Origin: Yponomeuta sedellus
Lineage: Eukaryota; Arthropoda; Insecta; Lepidoptera; Yponomeutidae
NCBI GenBank assembly: GCA_934045075.1
Contig: OW203722.1
Coordinates: 26,565,226-26,629,225 of the forward strand
DNA length: 64,000 bases
Direction of reading: 5' to 3'
Below, one piece after another: positions 1 through 11,389 of this stretch (its first letter is position 1; the number at the start of each line of letters is the position of its first letter). The notes under the pieces were generated by a model. That model was not told where the DNA came from. It did no database searches and saw only the letters and a program-made list of their open reading frames with translations. Position numbers and translations under genes: made by a program.

Positions 1-386
1 AACATGCACCGAGTTAAAGTAGCACAGAGAGCTATGGAGCGTTCCATGTTGGGCCTTAGACTCGTAGATCGGGTTCCAAATATCGTTATTCGACGTAAAA
101 CGAAGGTTGACGATGTAGGGGACCGGATCTCGAGACTAAAGTGGAGGTGGGCGGGGCACTTGGCAAGGCGGGAAGACGGCAGGTGGACCAGAGCAGTCAC
201 AGAGTGGCGGCCGAGAACGGGAAAGCGGTCGGTGGGCAGACCAGCGGCCCGATGGTCAGACGATGTGGCAGAGTCAGTGGAGGGTCCTTGGATGAGGATG
301 GCGAGAGACCGTGAGGCTTGGCATAATGGGGAAAAGGCCTATACCCAGCAGTGGGCAGCGGTGGGCTGATGATGATGATGATGATA
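1..386 (+). mobile_element. RTE-type LINE, 3' end of the reverse-transcriptase ORF plus microsatellite tail
   Basis: The plus strand encodes about 120 residues typical of the C-terminus of insect RTE-clade endonuclease-reverse transcriptases: RAMERSMLG, LKWRWAGHLARR, EWRPRTGKRSVGRP and a final EKAYTQQW segment, stop at 367-369. A run of GATGAT units at about 367-386 follows, as expected for RTE elements, which end in short repeats rather than poly(A). The 5' part is off the window. It lies in intron 5 of the KIAA0930-like gene. Confidence 0.8.
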
Positions 387-488
387 CATAACATACACAA
401 TCAAAACAACATAAATCACTTTATTTCGGTAAAACTTCCATCGTCTCTCCGGGAATGTCTTCCGTATTGTCGTGGAAGTGCAACTCAC

Positions 489-644
489 CCGCGAGTCGTA
501 AACCCGTGTGAGGGCGTCGTAGCGTATGGAGCCGAGGAAGATGACGGCCTGCGCCCCCTCCGCGCCCGCCGCCCCCCCGCGGCCGCGCGCCACCAGCTCC
601 ACGCACACCATCTCTCCGTCGCGCACCACGATGTCGCAGAACAC
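489..644 (-). CDS. KIAA0930: KIAA0930-like exon 5
   Basis: Codes for 52 residues beginning VFCDIVVRDGEMVCVELVA and ending RYDALTRVYDSR. Acceptor gacag|GTG, donor CGG|gtgagt, phase 0. A Gly/Ala-rich run (GRGGAAGAEG) replaces the short acidic loop I remember in vertebrate members. The next exon must lie left of position 1. Confidence 0.9.
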
Positions 645-810
645 CTGTCGGACAACGGAACTAGTTAGTTGACAGCCTTCTGAAAAACAAGTCCGATACA
701 AATGCCCATTGGCAATACATACTAAGATACGCCAATGGGGATTTTCATTGGGGATTAGTGGAACAACCCGATATTTCGCTGGTGTTTAATAAGGGCTGAG
801 AGAGTCATGA

Positions 811-1460
811 TTTTTAAAGCCGGCGCGTTTTCACGGTCAGTGCGCTCGGTCCGAGTGCGCCATCCGAGTAAACTTTTTTTTTTTTTTTATTTATTTATTT
901 CCACACAGCTTACTATTTTTACAGGGTATAGCCCTAATGCAATAGTGAAGACACACAAAACAAGAACAACATAACCTTAACATATAACATTTACATACAG
1001 GCACATACATTGCTTCCGGCCCCACGCCAGGATACCCCGTGTCGCGGAAACCAGAAACAACGACATCACAAACCTGTAAATATCTAAGACCTCCCGGGAC
1101 CTCTTGCATGGTAGGCAGATGCGCCACGACTGCGCCACAGAGGTCGCCCAAATATAGCACAAATAAGATAATAATTAAACACATATACAATACACACTAC
1201 TTAACAATTGTAACACAAAATAAAAGGAGTGGTCTTTGTGAACTCATTCAGGGAACAACAGAAGATATCTATTGTCTCACTGACAGAATTGAGTGTGCGT
1301 AGGGCTCTCGTGAGGGGCGCATTTTGCAGAAGGCAAGTGATGCTTCTGATTGGCTATTTTGGTGTTGTCACGAAAAACCGTCCAATCAGAAGCATCAGTT
1401 TACTCGGATCGCGCACTCGGCCCGAGCGTACTAAGACCGTGAAAACCTGGCTTAAATCTA
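811..1460. mobile_element. MITE-like element with imperfect ~60-bp inverted termini, carrying a SINE
   Basis: The left end (811-873, with cacggtcagtgcgctcgg and ccgagtaaac) is repeated inverted at the right end (1398-1460, gtttactcgg through gaccgtgaaaacc). A second internal inverted pair, tgatgcttctgattgg at 1338-1353 and its complement at 1382-1397, suggests foldback structure. The element contains SINE copy 1 (985-1140) and a long T tract at about 874-888. It has no coding capacity, and I could not fix a target duplication. Confidence 0.55.
985..1140 (-). mobile_element. tRNA-headed SINE, copy 1 (internally deleted)
   Basis: It matches copy 2 at 1530-1720 along most of its length, including ccagaaacaacgacatcac and cctcttgcatggtaggcag. 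It lacks about 30 bp around the B box, which copy 2 retains. The tRNA-like head lies at the right end, so the SINE reads on the minus strand. Confidence 0.6.
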
Positions 1461-1529
1461 CAGGTGTTTTTAAAATAAACCGCCAAATACTCTTTTTCTC
1501 GCTATATTCACTAAGCCCATCTTAGTTAT

Positions 1530-1720
1530 AAGAACATTTACATACAAGCACATACATTACTTCTGGTCTCACACTTATAGGGTACCCTGTGTCGTGGGAA
1601 CCAGAAACAACGACATCACAAACATGTAAACATCGAAGACCTGGGTTTTTTTGTTCCCAGCCGGGATTCGAACCCGGGACCTCTTGCATGGTAGGCAGAC
1701 GCGCTACCGCTACGCCACAA
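1530..1720 (-). mobile_element. tRNA-headed SINE, copy 2, with tRNA-like head at 1653-1720
   Basis: On the minus strand the 68-nt head has an A-box-like tggcgtagcgg and a perfect B box GGTTCGAATCC. The loop reads CTACCAT, giving a nominal ACC (Gly) anticodon; the arm after it resembles tRNA-Gly. The acceptor ends do not pair well and a second copy lies 400 bp away, so this is a SINE head, not a working tRNA gene. Confidence 0.6.
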
Positions 1721-1735
1721 GATATATAAGAAACG

Positions 1736-1802
1736 GGTTTAATCGCGATTTTTTATCAGGTAAAACGTAATTACCTGATAAATAATCGCGATTTAACCCA
1801 TT
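1736..1802. repeat. Foldback MITE (long palindrome)
   Basis: The segment gggtttaatcgcgatt ... aatcgcgatttaaccc is an imperfect hairpin with ttatcaggtaa / ttacctgataa inner arms around a 4-5 nt loop. A relative lies at about 20790-20910: both share aatcgcgatt arms and the downstream cattaagaaatact. Confidence 0.6.
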
Positions 1803-2589
1803 TAATATATAACTATGTAGGAGTATCGCGAATCATTAAGAAATACTGAAGCCATCTTTGAAACCCGTCACCCTGGTGATGCCGGTAGCGGGTCTAGGCG
1901 CTCGGCAGGATACGCGCATTAAGAGTCGCTGTGCCAGGCAGGCCACCCTTAACTGGGGCCAGGGCTCCCTTCTAAAATAACAATAGATAGGTACGACAAT
2001 AGTAGCGCCACGCCAATCGAAAACCACTTACACTTTTCAATGTTTTTATTTTTCCTAATTACTCACTTAATTTCAGTTGTTCTTGCTTGTTTTTTTGTTT
2101 GAAGAGTCCGTTTGAAGTTTCCCATTTAACCCCGATTAAGTTAATAATGTATGGTACTTACGAAAGTTTTAGCTCAATAATTCCCTAATACGTTTATGAC
2201 CCCAAGCAGCAGACTTTGTACTGCGTTTATCAGGGTTATAATACCTATAACTCGTACGTATCGAATCACATCATATCACACACAGCGAAAATTGTTACTT
2301 TGAATTACAAATTAAGCGTATAATTTGCAGTGAGGTGCCTATAATTCCATGTAATAAAAGATTGACTATAGTTACATAATATATGTAATAATAATATGTT
2401 ACCATGTTTTCCTAACTAGGTACCTACCAATTTTTACAACAAGTTTATTCATTGTCATGTCAAAGATAACAGTCATGTGGGAAGGGAGGACACAAACATG
2501 TCGTGAGTCACGGGAGCAAAGGTTAACATGCGCAGTAGGACGGTTCAGTCGACAGCCCTATCCTAAAAACGTTAACCATTGTTCATTAG

Positions 2590-2887
2590 ACCGCACAAAT
2601 GGCACAATGACACCTCACGCGTGTATCCCAGAGGAGTAGGCAGAGAACAGGGACTTGCCACGATCCTGACAGATCACCTTCGCTTCATCAACGTGCATAA
2701 ATCGTTGCATGCACGCACGCCGGTTCCGGGTACTTTTTATCTTCCCCTTTGCTAATACATACCCTATTTGGTGGATGAATATCCGCCTGGGACGTCCCTT
2801 ACCAGCCCTTCCACTGACATTCGCAATATATATTTGTTTCGTCAACCCAATCTTTCTTCCTTCATCCTCTCCACATGTCCAAAGCAC
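2590..2887 (-). mobile_element. LINE reverse-transcriptase C-terminal fragment
   Basis: A minus-strand frame of 90 codons contains EGRKIGLTKQIYIANV, GKGRPRR, STRNRRACM and a degenerate final SLFSAYSSG. I recognise this as the repeated C-terminal tail of a LINE family abundant in Lepidoptera. Only the tail is present. A more degraded relative lies at 17034-17222 and a scrap at about 62800-62855. Confidence 0.6.
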
Positions 2888-5792
2888 AATGACTACACAT
2901 ATTTTTATTTAAAAAAATGCGTGGTACTTTTTGTTAATTTAAATAATATTTAAGATACAAAATTGTTTATGAAATACTGATAACAAAGATAGAAAATACG
3001 TACATACTCGTAGAAACAATTCATTGATATCGCCATTAGTTCTTTCATGATTTAGGGTAATCGTTAGTCGTTATAAACGGCAGTCGTTATTTTCTCATCT
3101 ATTTGGATATGATGATAGGAATATTCGAGTAGACTAGATAATATGTTGGTCAAACAGAAGTGATATACAATTTAACGAGTCATAGTTATAGTCATATTTA
3201 GCTTAGCGAGTCACGGGCAAGGGTCCAGCATCGCCCGATCCGAGCGAGACGCCGTCACCGGCCGACGTCACTGCTTGACTCACACCAGCAGCAGTACCAA
3301 CAACAAGATGAATCATGATGCCATGAAGCAGTTCGCGACTTAACAGTTTGTAGTAAAATACAATCGTTTAAAAATATTTAACAAAACCTCATCGTGTTCC
3401 TACAAACGCAACACAAAGGTTACGCGGTAATTTCCATTGTATTGTTTAGTTAGCCGGCAAGGTAAAGTGGGCATGCTTATGTTATTTATAAGCTAATATT
3501 AGGTAATATCAGTTTCCTTGTGCAATAGGGCGGCCTCTGGGAATCCCGCCAAGTTGCGGTCAATTCACAACACAAATCTACTTTTCTAATTGTTTTAATA
3601 TAGGTATCACATACACGTCTTACTGTAGGGCGCATGCCTTCTCGCAGAGAGATATAGTATAGGTTTATTGGCACGCGGATTGGCAGTTCAAGCCGAAGTA
3701 GTTGAACATTATCGAACACTCAGGTTTTCTCACGATGTTCTCTCTTTACAAATTTACAATAACTTAGAAAACAAATCTCCATGAGGTATTTAAGGGGATT
3801 CGAACCCACGACCTACCTATTACCGCTCCGCTATCACAATTCTAAATGTGATGCAAACAAACCCATGAAGTTGATGCTGAATGTGTTGAACAATCTAGCA
3901 GAACCGGAGTGCCTGACAATGTCAGCAATCAGTGAGCAATCAGAAAAACTATTTAGACCGTCTATCACTGGCGTATTAGTGAGAAATGAACAGCGACATC
4001 ATTCAGATTGATATTGATCGATTGATGGAAACGGAACGTGTGCGATATCGAAACAATGCAGACGTTCAACATTCGGTTCATGACTCTCGCCGTTCACGGC
4101 GACCCGACCCCAGGCACTGAATTGTGTGGGGTCGCTGAAACAGTCGGTGGGTTTAAAAAAATACTGCGCCAGAACTCGAGCAAGGTGACGGTCATCGGCG
4201 GGCGTCGCGTTCGCCAACCCAGCAGACCGATACAATAAACAAACAATTGAGTCTCAAGGCGGAATCAATTCTATCTCTTCACGACAGATAGTTACAAACA
4301 ATACGGACATTGCGACAGATGGTTGCATAGCCGACCGCCGCCGTGAAATCAGCGTTTTTAGGCATCTTTGATCTTTGTGATGTGAGCGAGACGAATAAAT
4401 TCGTTATCAGTTAATTGAAGTCGGGCATGTCAGTCATTACGACATGTCAGACTTGCTTTCTTCGATTGGTATGTTTGTAGCTAAGGCCGGCTCGCCACAG
4501 CGCTATCTGAACTCGAGCAAAATTTAACTGTTATCGATAGTTTTGTCGCCAACCGTGCCACGGAACAATGGCCATTTGGCTGCAACGCCCCGCGGGAGCC
4601 AGCCATTTAATCGCAACGCAATACAATAAGTCCGTCACAATTTCACAAAGGAAAAACTACAGTATTGTTGCACAGAGTTCTGTAATCTCGGTACTTCGCT
4701 CAAGGTGAACTGCTTTTAAAATTACGTGTCTAATGCCTCCTAGGTAATGTTTATTTTAGAGAACAACTTATTAGCAGTACTCTCAGATGATGCATACCGA
4801 TTCAGAGACGCAAATTCCGTAGTTGATGAATAAATTGTCATCATCATCGTCATCAATCCACTGCTGGCATCTCCCAAGACACGCCCCTGAGCCCGATCTT
4901 TGATATGTATTTGTATTAAGTAATATTTCTATTATGTATTTCTAAGTACCTTATTCGTACGAGCTAAAACACGCTAATAAAAAACTAATAAGCACTAATA
5001 GATAAATAATTCGTTTGGGCGCACATGCACTGAGTGCAGCACGCCAAGTTATCGGTCATGAACCTTTTTGTTCAATCAGTCATGCATTTATTTTTATTTA
5101 TACGACCCACGACCAGATATTTGGGATCCTTGAAACAAGGACCTGCATAAAATCTAGTCCCCGATCTAAAAAATCCATATTTTTTCATTGGTAGCGCCAG
5201 TGGAGCTTTGAGCCTTTTGATGAAAGTGTACCTAATCCCACCAAGACATTCATTATGGATAAAAGAGCGGGTCAACTTCTCGTCACAGAAAATTCTTAAT
5301 ATGTATGAATGTAACATGTAATTTTAGAGGCGAGAAGTTATCTGCTACATTTTATGTTTTGGCACGATTTATCCTTCTAGGTACGTAATATTAGAGAGAC
5401 TTTATTTTGTCTCAAGTATGCGCATTTAATGCAATAATATAAACTTGATATGGCAATCTTTTTTTTGGTTTGACGTTTCCGTTTGTTGAGTGTAGCAACA
5501 CTCTCTCTCTCTAAAATTTCTCCCCGGGCATGCATGGCTGTCCCTAGTTATTTTAAGTTAATTCATATTTGACGATGTAATACATCCATATATTCTGAGT
5601 AATATAGTGTGAAGTATCTACAGGATTCCCGTCTTTGTTTTATTGAAGAGCCAGCTCCCATCAACCAGATTTATACCACTTCACGTCTACCAGGTTACCC
5701 CACCGCTGCGCTTACACGTAAGACATACTCAGATGAAAAACTAGACAGGCAAAAGAAGCAGGTGGGTATATTGCCGGTGTGGTGAAACATAC
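2888..5792. other. Intron 4 of the KIAA0930-like gene, mostly unique AT-rich sequence
   Basis: Apart from the SINE remnant at 3781-3830 nothing coding is recognised. A GC-richer patch at 3210-3320 and another at 4030-4230 have short open frames without family resemblance. The start of this intron (645-2887) holds the MITE, SINE and LINE pieces listed separately. Confidence 0.5.
3781..3830 (-). mobile_element. SINE remnant with tRNA B box
   Basis: The minus strand contains GGTTCGAATCC preceded by ggtaggtcgtg, typical of a degraded tRNA-derived SINE head. No A box or full cloverleaf can be drawn. Confidence 0.35.
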
Positions 5793-5891
5793 CTCATCGA
5801 AGTTGTCGACCATAAAGCAGATGTGGGGGTAGGTCATCTCCTCGCCGTCCCCCTTCGTGTCCATCTTCCGGCGGCTGGGCGACGCGTACAC
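5793..5891 (-). CDS. KIAA0930: KIAA0930-like exon 4
   Basis: Codes for 33 residues beginning VYASPSRRKMDTKG and ending CFMVDNFDE, phase 0 at both ends. Acceptor acccag|GTG, donor GAG|gtatg. The block matches the conserved ASPSxxxMDSKG region of the family. It is separated from exon 3 by a 16.9-kb intron that holds the nested gene and the Copia element. Confidence 0.9.
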
Positions 5892-6808
5892 CTGGGTCAT
5901 ACCGAGACACGGTTTACTGCTTGCACTCGAAGGCTTCGGGGAAATGTTAGGAACAGTTGTAGTTAAGGCATAATCATTAACATCTCCTTTGTATTCATGC
6001 GTTGTAGAAACTATAAAATACTTTATGGTTTCATGTTATAACGATTGTGTTATGTGTGACGCGGTTGCTGGTGTTGGTCGCTTGTTGCCAGTCAATAGCA
6101 AGTATCGTTCAATATCTGGTGCGCTTCGGTGGTAGGGGTACTTAGAGATAGAACACGTACATAGTCATGAGGAAGAGATTGAGAGGCAGAGGTGAGTTTT
6201 TTATCGGTCTTACATTTTTATATTAGATGGCTCCCTGCGATCTGAGTGCTCTGCTATTTCAGCCTGAAACGTAGGTACAGTCGACTACAACCATACTTTT
6301 TAATTATAATATAAGACACCCGTTACCTTATTAAGTAGAGTGCACGGATGTAAAGGTTGATGTGCTGCCGATTGTACTCGATTGTTATCGAGCGAGTTAC
6401 TGACCTGAAAATTACGCGATCGGATCGACTTTCGGCGGACGCGGGCGTGTAAACACAACGCGAGGCCGACACACTTCTGCATACCGGCCATCGATAGTAG
6501 CCACTAAATCGACAATACGTTATACGACTAATTTACCTCAAGGCAAGCGCAGCCACAGACGGATAATTCATCAAATTTAACACCGGATGAACACAATCGA
6601 TTCAACAACGAGGCGCATCGTTTACTTGTTTAGCTATTTATGGCACGAGTTGGGTATTCACTCGCCGGCGACATCAAGGCCATCGATCAATCAAACCTGG
6701 CGAAAATGGTTAAAAAGTTCAGAGGTTAACGGCCCACCGACCACGGCTTCAGCGTCATGTGAATGATACAACTCAATTAGTGGCCCCAATGTTACGTACA
6801 GTCAGCGG
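5892..6808. other. Start of intron 3 of the KIAA0930-like gene, no feature recognised
   Basis: Unique-looking AT-rich sequence between exon 4 and the Copia insertion. No repeat, RNA or coding signal was found. Confidence 0.5.
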
Positions 6809-6813
6809 CGATG

Positions 6814-7039
6814 TGTTGATTTTATGTAATATTATTTACAAAAATTAATCTTAAATCGATTACTAAATAATCGAGTTTAACAACGTGATTTCAACGCCAT
6901 CTTGTTTCGGTCAGTCAAAGTCTGTCAGTGCTAGGAATCAGTCGATATGGCTTCCCAGTGTCGTAAGAATAAATAATTATTCGATTCGTTTAAACTATCT
7001 TAGTGGTTTCTATTCAGCTCCAAACCTGAATTTCCTATA
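6814..7039 (+). repeat. Copia 5' LTR
   Basis: Begins TGTTGATTTTATG and ends CCTATA. It is identical to the 3' LTR except at about position 7022 (caaacc against ctaacc). Target duplication CGATG lies immediately left. Confidence 0.92.
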
Positions 7040-8053
7040 GGTTATGAGCCCAGTGAACGCAAGTTAATGCTATAATTTGGACTGAATATATAAAAATCAC
7101 AAAGTTTAAATCTGACCGTTACTTGTTTACAAAAATGGATAATTTAAAAAGCAATGAAATATCAAACCATTAGACGGAGAAAAGTTACAGTGTCTTGAAG
7201 TTTCGAATTCGTGGGTTGTTATGTGAAATGGACGTGGTAAAAGTGGTAGACGACGACCCAATAATACAATGCAATGAGTGGAAAAACAAAACCAAATTAC
7301 TAAGAGCGTTATTGTAGAGTATTTGTACTCGGCTTTGCGAGCGCAGATAGCACGCCGAAGTAAATGTTTGAAAAGTTTGAATGCACTTTGATCTCATAAC
7401 GGAATTACTCGCCGCGGGAACTAAATTAAAACATACCGATAAAGTGGCTCATTTGTTTTTCACACTACCCTCAAGTTACCATGGCGTTGCGACCACGATC
7501 GAGATCTTGACAGAGGACAGCTCGAAGTGGAATTAAAGAATAAATCCACGGATACCGTGTTAAATTACTTCAAGTAGAAAAGAGACCCGTTATATCAAGA
7601 AAACATGATGAACCAGCAAAATTTCACGGAAAGAACAAAAACAGTTCAGGCCATCTACATTGAAAAACTATTTCGGATTTGTGTTTATGCCAGGAGATAA
7701 AATAACATGTTGTTGGTTTCTGGCGCATTGGAACTTATGAACAGAGAAGACCTTTTTTTTATGAGTTTTATTTAACTACCGACACCACTTAAAATTTCGG
7801 TTACTAAAAATTCTAAATTTATTTCAGCTACCAAAAAGGGACCTTGCATATTGCAAGTGACATGGGCTTCCAAGGAGTTTTAGCGGACGTGCTCTTTTGC
7901 CAGGAAGTTCCATACAACTTGTTGTCAGTATCAAAAATGCACCGGACCGGGCTAAAAAAAAAAAAAACGACAACCAAGAAACCCAAATACTCACGGATGG
8001 TAAAGTAATAATGAGTGGTAGGTATTAAAAACCTATTTAGATGCTAAAAATTC

Positions 8054-8126
8054 CACCCATGCAGGGATTCGAACCCGCGACCTCTGGCTAACCGCGCCAA
8101 CGCTCTTTCTAGCTGAGCTAATGGGC
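8054..8126 (-). mobile_element. tRNA-like SINE head inside the Copia element
   Basis: A 73-nt minus-strand segment starts GCCCATTAGCTC and ends ATGGGT with a good acceptor stem (one G-T pair, last pair mismatched). It has a D-arm-like block and B box GGTTCGAATCC. Two T-stem pairs are broken and position 33 is C, not T, so it is unlikely to be a functional tRNA. The adjoining aaaaacctatttaga recurs at 36296, which fits a SINE family. Confidence 0.5.
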
Positions 8127-9690
8127 GACTCACCGGCATCAGTGAAATTTTGAACCTCTACAACATTCTCTGTATGACGAGAGGTAGGTAATAAAAAAAA
8201 AAAAATTAATTGCGGTAGATTTTGTAGTATGTGCAAATTGTGGCGAGTCACGCTGTTTCCCAAACATGCAATTGTGAAAAAAAAAATACAACATTAACAT
8301 TTAGGAAATTTGAGTGAATTTAGTATAACAACATTTTTGGAACTAAACAATAATAAAAAAATAATATTGTGGATGACGCAAATCTAATTGATGCAATTGT
8401 ACCTAATGACGATTTGTGAGAAGCGTGTATAAGCGGGAAACCGAGTCAAGTACCATTTTTAAAATCATGCTAAAGAATATTGATAAAGATCATGATAAAA
8501 AAAAAGTCGTATTAAGCAACCGTTAATCGTTGTTCATTCTGACGTCTGTGGACTTGTCACTCTCTCCATTGTTGACAACAAAAACTATATCGTGTTACTT
8601 GTTAATCAGTATTCTTATTACTGAGTTGCCTATCTGATACTGATAACCTACAAATCCGACGTGATCATGGCATTTAAAGATTTTGTTGCAAAAGTGAAGA
8701 AAAATTCAACACAAAACTGGTTATTTGTACTGGGATAACGGTGGCGAGTACTTGCCTACCGATATGAAAAATTATTGTGTTGAATAAGGAATCACTTATC
8801 ATTTGACTTGAATTGTGCACACTATAACAAAAAAAAAAGGCTCGTTCAGTGTTAAGCGGTGCAACATTGTTTAACACTGTTTGTGGGGTGAAACAGTATT
8901 AACTGCTGTGTATTTGTTAAATATAACACCAATTAAAGCTCTCAAACACCAGTTGAAATGTGTGTTGTGTTGAAATGTCAAATACAATAATTTGTAAAGG
9001 TTATTTATTGGCTGGTTTTGGCTGAACGATGTGCGCTCATACTAAAACAAATAATAGCTAAATTTGATGATAAGTCATGGAAAGGTATGCTGGTGGGATA
9101 TGAACCAAACGGTTATAAAGTTTGGAACCCAGAATGCGAAAACAAAAATAAATGTCATAGTCAGAGATGTCATCGTGGAGGAGACACATTTCTTGTGGTG
9201 CAGGCCTGTGCTTGAAGAGAATACTGAAAATTCTCGTGGCGAAACTGTTAATGTCGTATGTCTAAATCAGTGCCATTAACGTTTTGAAACTCTGACGATT
9301 CTAAATCAGATATTGTGAAATCTGATGAACATGTTTGTACTAGTAAAATTCGCAAAATAAACCATGACACGCGTAAATCTGACGTAACAGTTGAGGTAAA
9401 TACTTATGTTAATCGTAATCGTATATAAGACTTACAAAATACGAATGATACTGAATTGAGGAGTGATAGGCTGAAAGGTTATTCCCCTATATCTTATAAA
9501 GAATATTACGATGACCATGTAATGTGCGCTCAATCTCTTATGCCAAGTTCAGACGGTGGGAAAGTGCATTAAGAAATTAATTAAATTGTCAATCTACAAA
9601 TAAAACTGATGTTACTGACATGGTGTCAAAATCAGTGTCTGAAGAGTCTCATTGCAACGACTGCTCTAAATTGGATATGAAAAATCCAAT

Positions 9691-9780
9691 AAATCAGATG
9701 TGTCTAAATCTGATAGTATTAAATCTGATGGTGATAAATCAGATACGTTTAAATCGGATGCGTATAAATCTGATGAGTAT
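9691..9780 (+). repeat. Six-unit 15-bp repeat encoding KSDxx pentapeptides (Copia pol)
   Basis: Six contiguous 15-nt units each read aaa-tcN-gat followed by two variable codons. In that frame this gives Lys-Ser-Asp-x-x six times. Looser units (aaatcagatattgtg, aaatctgatgaacat) occur at 9300-9330. The repeat lies between the integrase and reverse-transcriptase remnants. Confidence 0.8.
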
Positions 9781-10332
9781 AATGGAGTTCCATGTAAAGT
9801 TCGCAAAATAACTGATGATGTTCGTAAAAACATAAGTATATGTGGTGCTATATGTTGATAGTTTGATTGTAATTTGCGGTGACATTGAAATAATGAAAAA
9901 CTATAAAATGTGTTTAATGAACAAATTTGAAATGAAAGATTTAGAATTCTTTCTTGGCATAAAAGTGAATAGAAGCAGTGGTAAAATAACTTTGGATCAA
10001 AGTGTATACATCAAAAGAAAGTTAATATGTATGATGCAAACCCTGTGACTAACTCACTTGAAAATAAATTAAACTATGATGCATTGATTTCTGTTGAAAG
10101 TATGACGTCTCATGTCGAAACGTTATTGGTTGCTTATTTAATGTTAGGCAATAGACCAGATTTAAGCACAAGCGGTAATATTAAGCAGGTATACAAATAA
10201 AAATAACAAAGAGCTGGGGCATAGAGCTTAGAGCCGAGTGTTATAAAAGAGTGCTGAAGTACTTGGAAGGTACTGTTGATGTGAAATTGTATTACTAAAA
10301 ATGCAAGTACTTATAATAATGTTGTCTGCAGA

Positions 10333-10560
10333 TACGTAGATTCTGATTGGCGTGGAAATGACACACGATATAGAAAATGTACAACAGGATATTTATTTAA
10401 ACTGGTTGATAATTGTACAATTACCTGTAGTACAATGTGAGTATAATAATATTCTCTGCGGGTACGTAGATTCTGAATGGGTTGAAATTGACACATGAGA
10501 TAGAAGAATTGCAACAGGATATTTATTTAAACTGTTTGATAACTGTACAATTACCTGGAT
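10333..10560 (+). repeat. 130-bp tandem duplication in the Copia RNase H region
   Basis: The block beginning tacgtagattctga recurs with a period of 130 bp (10333 and 10463). Both copies encode diverged versions of the Copia C-terminal YVDSDW...GYLFKL..NCTITW region. The copies differ at many positions, so the duplication predates the present insertion. Confidence 0.6.
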
Positions 10561-11163
10561 TACCAGGAATCAAATGTCAGTAGCAGCTTCATCGACGGAG
10601 GCTTAATTGGCATTGTTTTTAGGCATTGTGGCTTAAATTCCTAGCAGTTAGTGTAAAATATAATCATTGATAAGCCTATTATCATCTATGAACACAACAA
10701 TGGCTGCATTAGTATTGCCAATAACCCAACGAGCCACAAGCTGTCAAAACATATTGATATTAAGAATCATTTCTCCAGAGAACAAATTGAGAAAAATGTA
10801 ATATAATCAAATTACATTCCCTCAGGTGAGCAGTTGGCGGATGATTTGCCAAGCCGTTACCTGTGGTCACTTTCCAAGAAATGAGAAGAAAAATGGGTTG
10901 AGAATAATAGAAGAGTTTTTGATGATTATTAATTGAGATTTTATGGGTACATAATGCTTAAATCATTTAATAATTTCATAAGGCAAATGAAATGGTCTGG
11001 TTAGGTTTTCCTGGGTTTCCCTAACCCTGAGCAACAAATGTTGGACCATAATTATTGTATTTTCCCCAGGAAACACTTGGAAGTCATATTCGGTCTGCTT
11101 AGATAAATTAGCATGTTATTTATGTTTTTATAATTTAAGTGGCGATTAATTTTTGAGGGGGCG

Positions 11164-11389
11164 TGTTGATTTTATGTAATATTATTTACAAAAATTAATC
11201 TTAAATCGATTACTAAATAATCGAGTTTAACAACGTGATTTCAACGCCATCTTGTTTCGGTCAGTCAAAGTCTGTCAGTGCTAGGAATCAGTCGATATGG
11301 CTTCCCAGTGTCGTAAGAATAAATAATTATTCGATTCGTTTAAACTATCTTAGTGGTTTCTATTCAGCTCCTAACCTGAATTTCCTATA
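11164..11389 (+). repeat. Copia 3' LTR
   Basis: Second LTR copy, preceded by a polypurine tract and followed by CGATG, the target duplication. An open frame of 145 codons starting at 11235 is mostly LTR and flank and is not a gene. Confidence 0.92.

Larger units (their letters stand above)
6814..11389 (+). mobile_element. Copia (Ty1/copia) LTR retrotransposon, full-length but coding-dead
   Basis: The 226-bp LTRs (6814-7039 and 11164-11389) differ at one visible position. They are flanked by the 5-bp target duplication CGATG (6809-6813, 11390-11394). The primer-binding site directly after the 5' LTR (ggttatgagccc) is the initiator-tRNA-Met type used by Copia, and a purine run (gaggggg) precedes the 3' LTR. 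The interior is in Copia order but broken: gag start near 7135 (WKFRIR-like block), protease region (LADVLFCQEVPYNLLSV) near 7870, integrase pieces 8505-8990, reverse transcriptase 9018-10080 (LYVDSLIVICGD, with VD in place of the usual DD), RNase H 10250-10890. A tRNA-headed SINE is inserted near 8054. It lies in intron 3 of the KIAA0930-like gene. Confidence 0.92.

Noticed and set aside
1653..1720. tRNA-Gly gene on the minus strand
   Set aside because: The B box is perfect but acceptor pairing is poor and a diverged second copy shares the non-tRNA flank, as in a SINE.
3999..4238. Overlapping 66- and 78-codon frames on both strands
   Set aside because: No family resemblance, no splice context; likely chance in a GC-richer patch or an old repeat.
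8054..8126. Functional tRNA gene
   Set aside because: Acceptor stem is fair, but two T-stem pairs fail, position 33 is not T, and it sits inside a retrotransposon beside SINE-like sequence.
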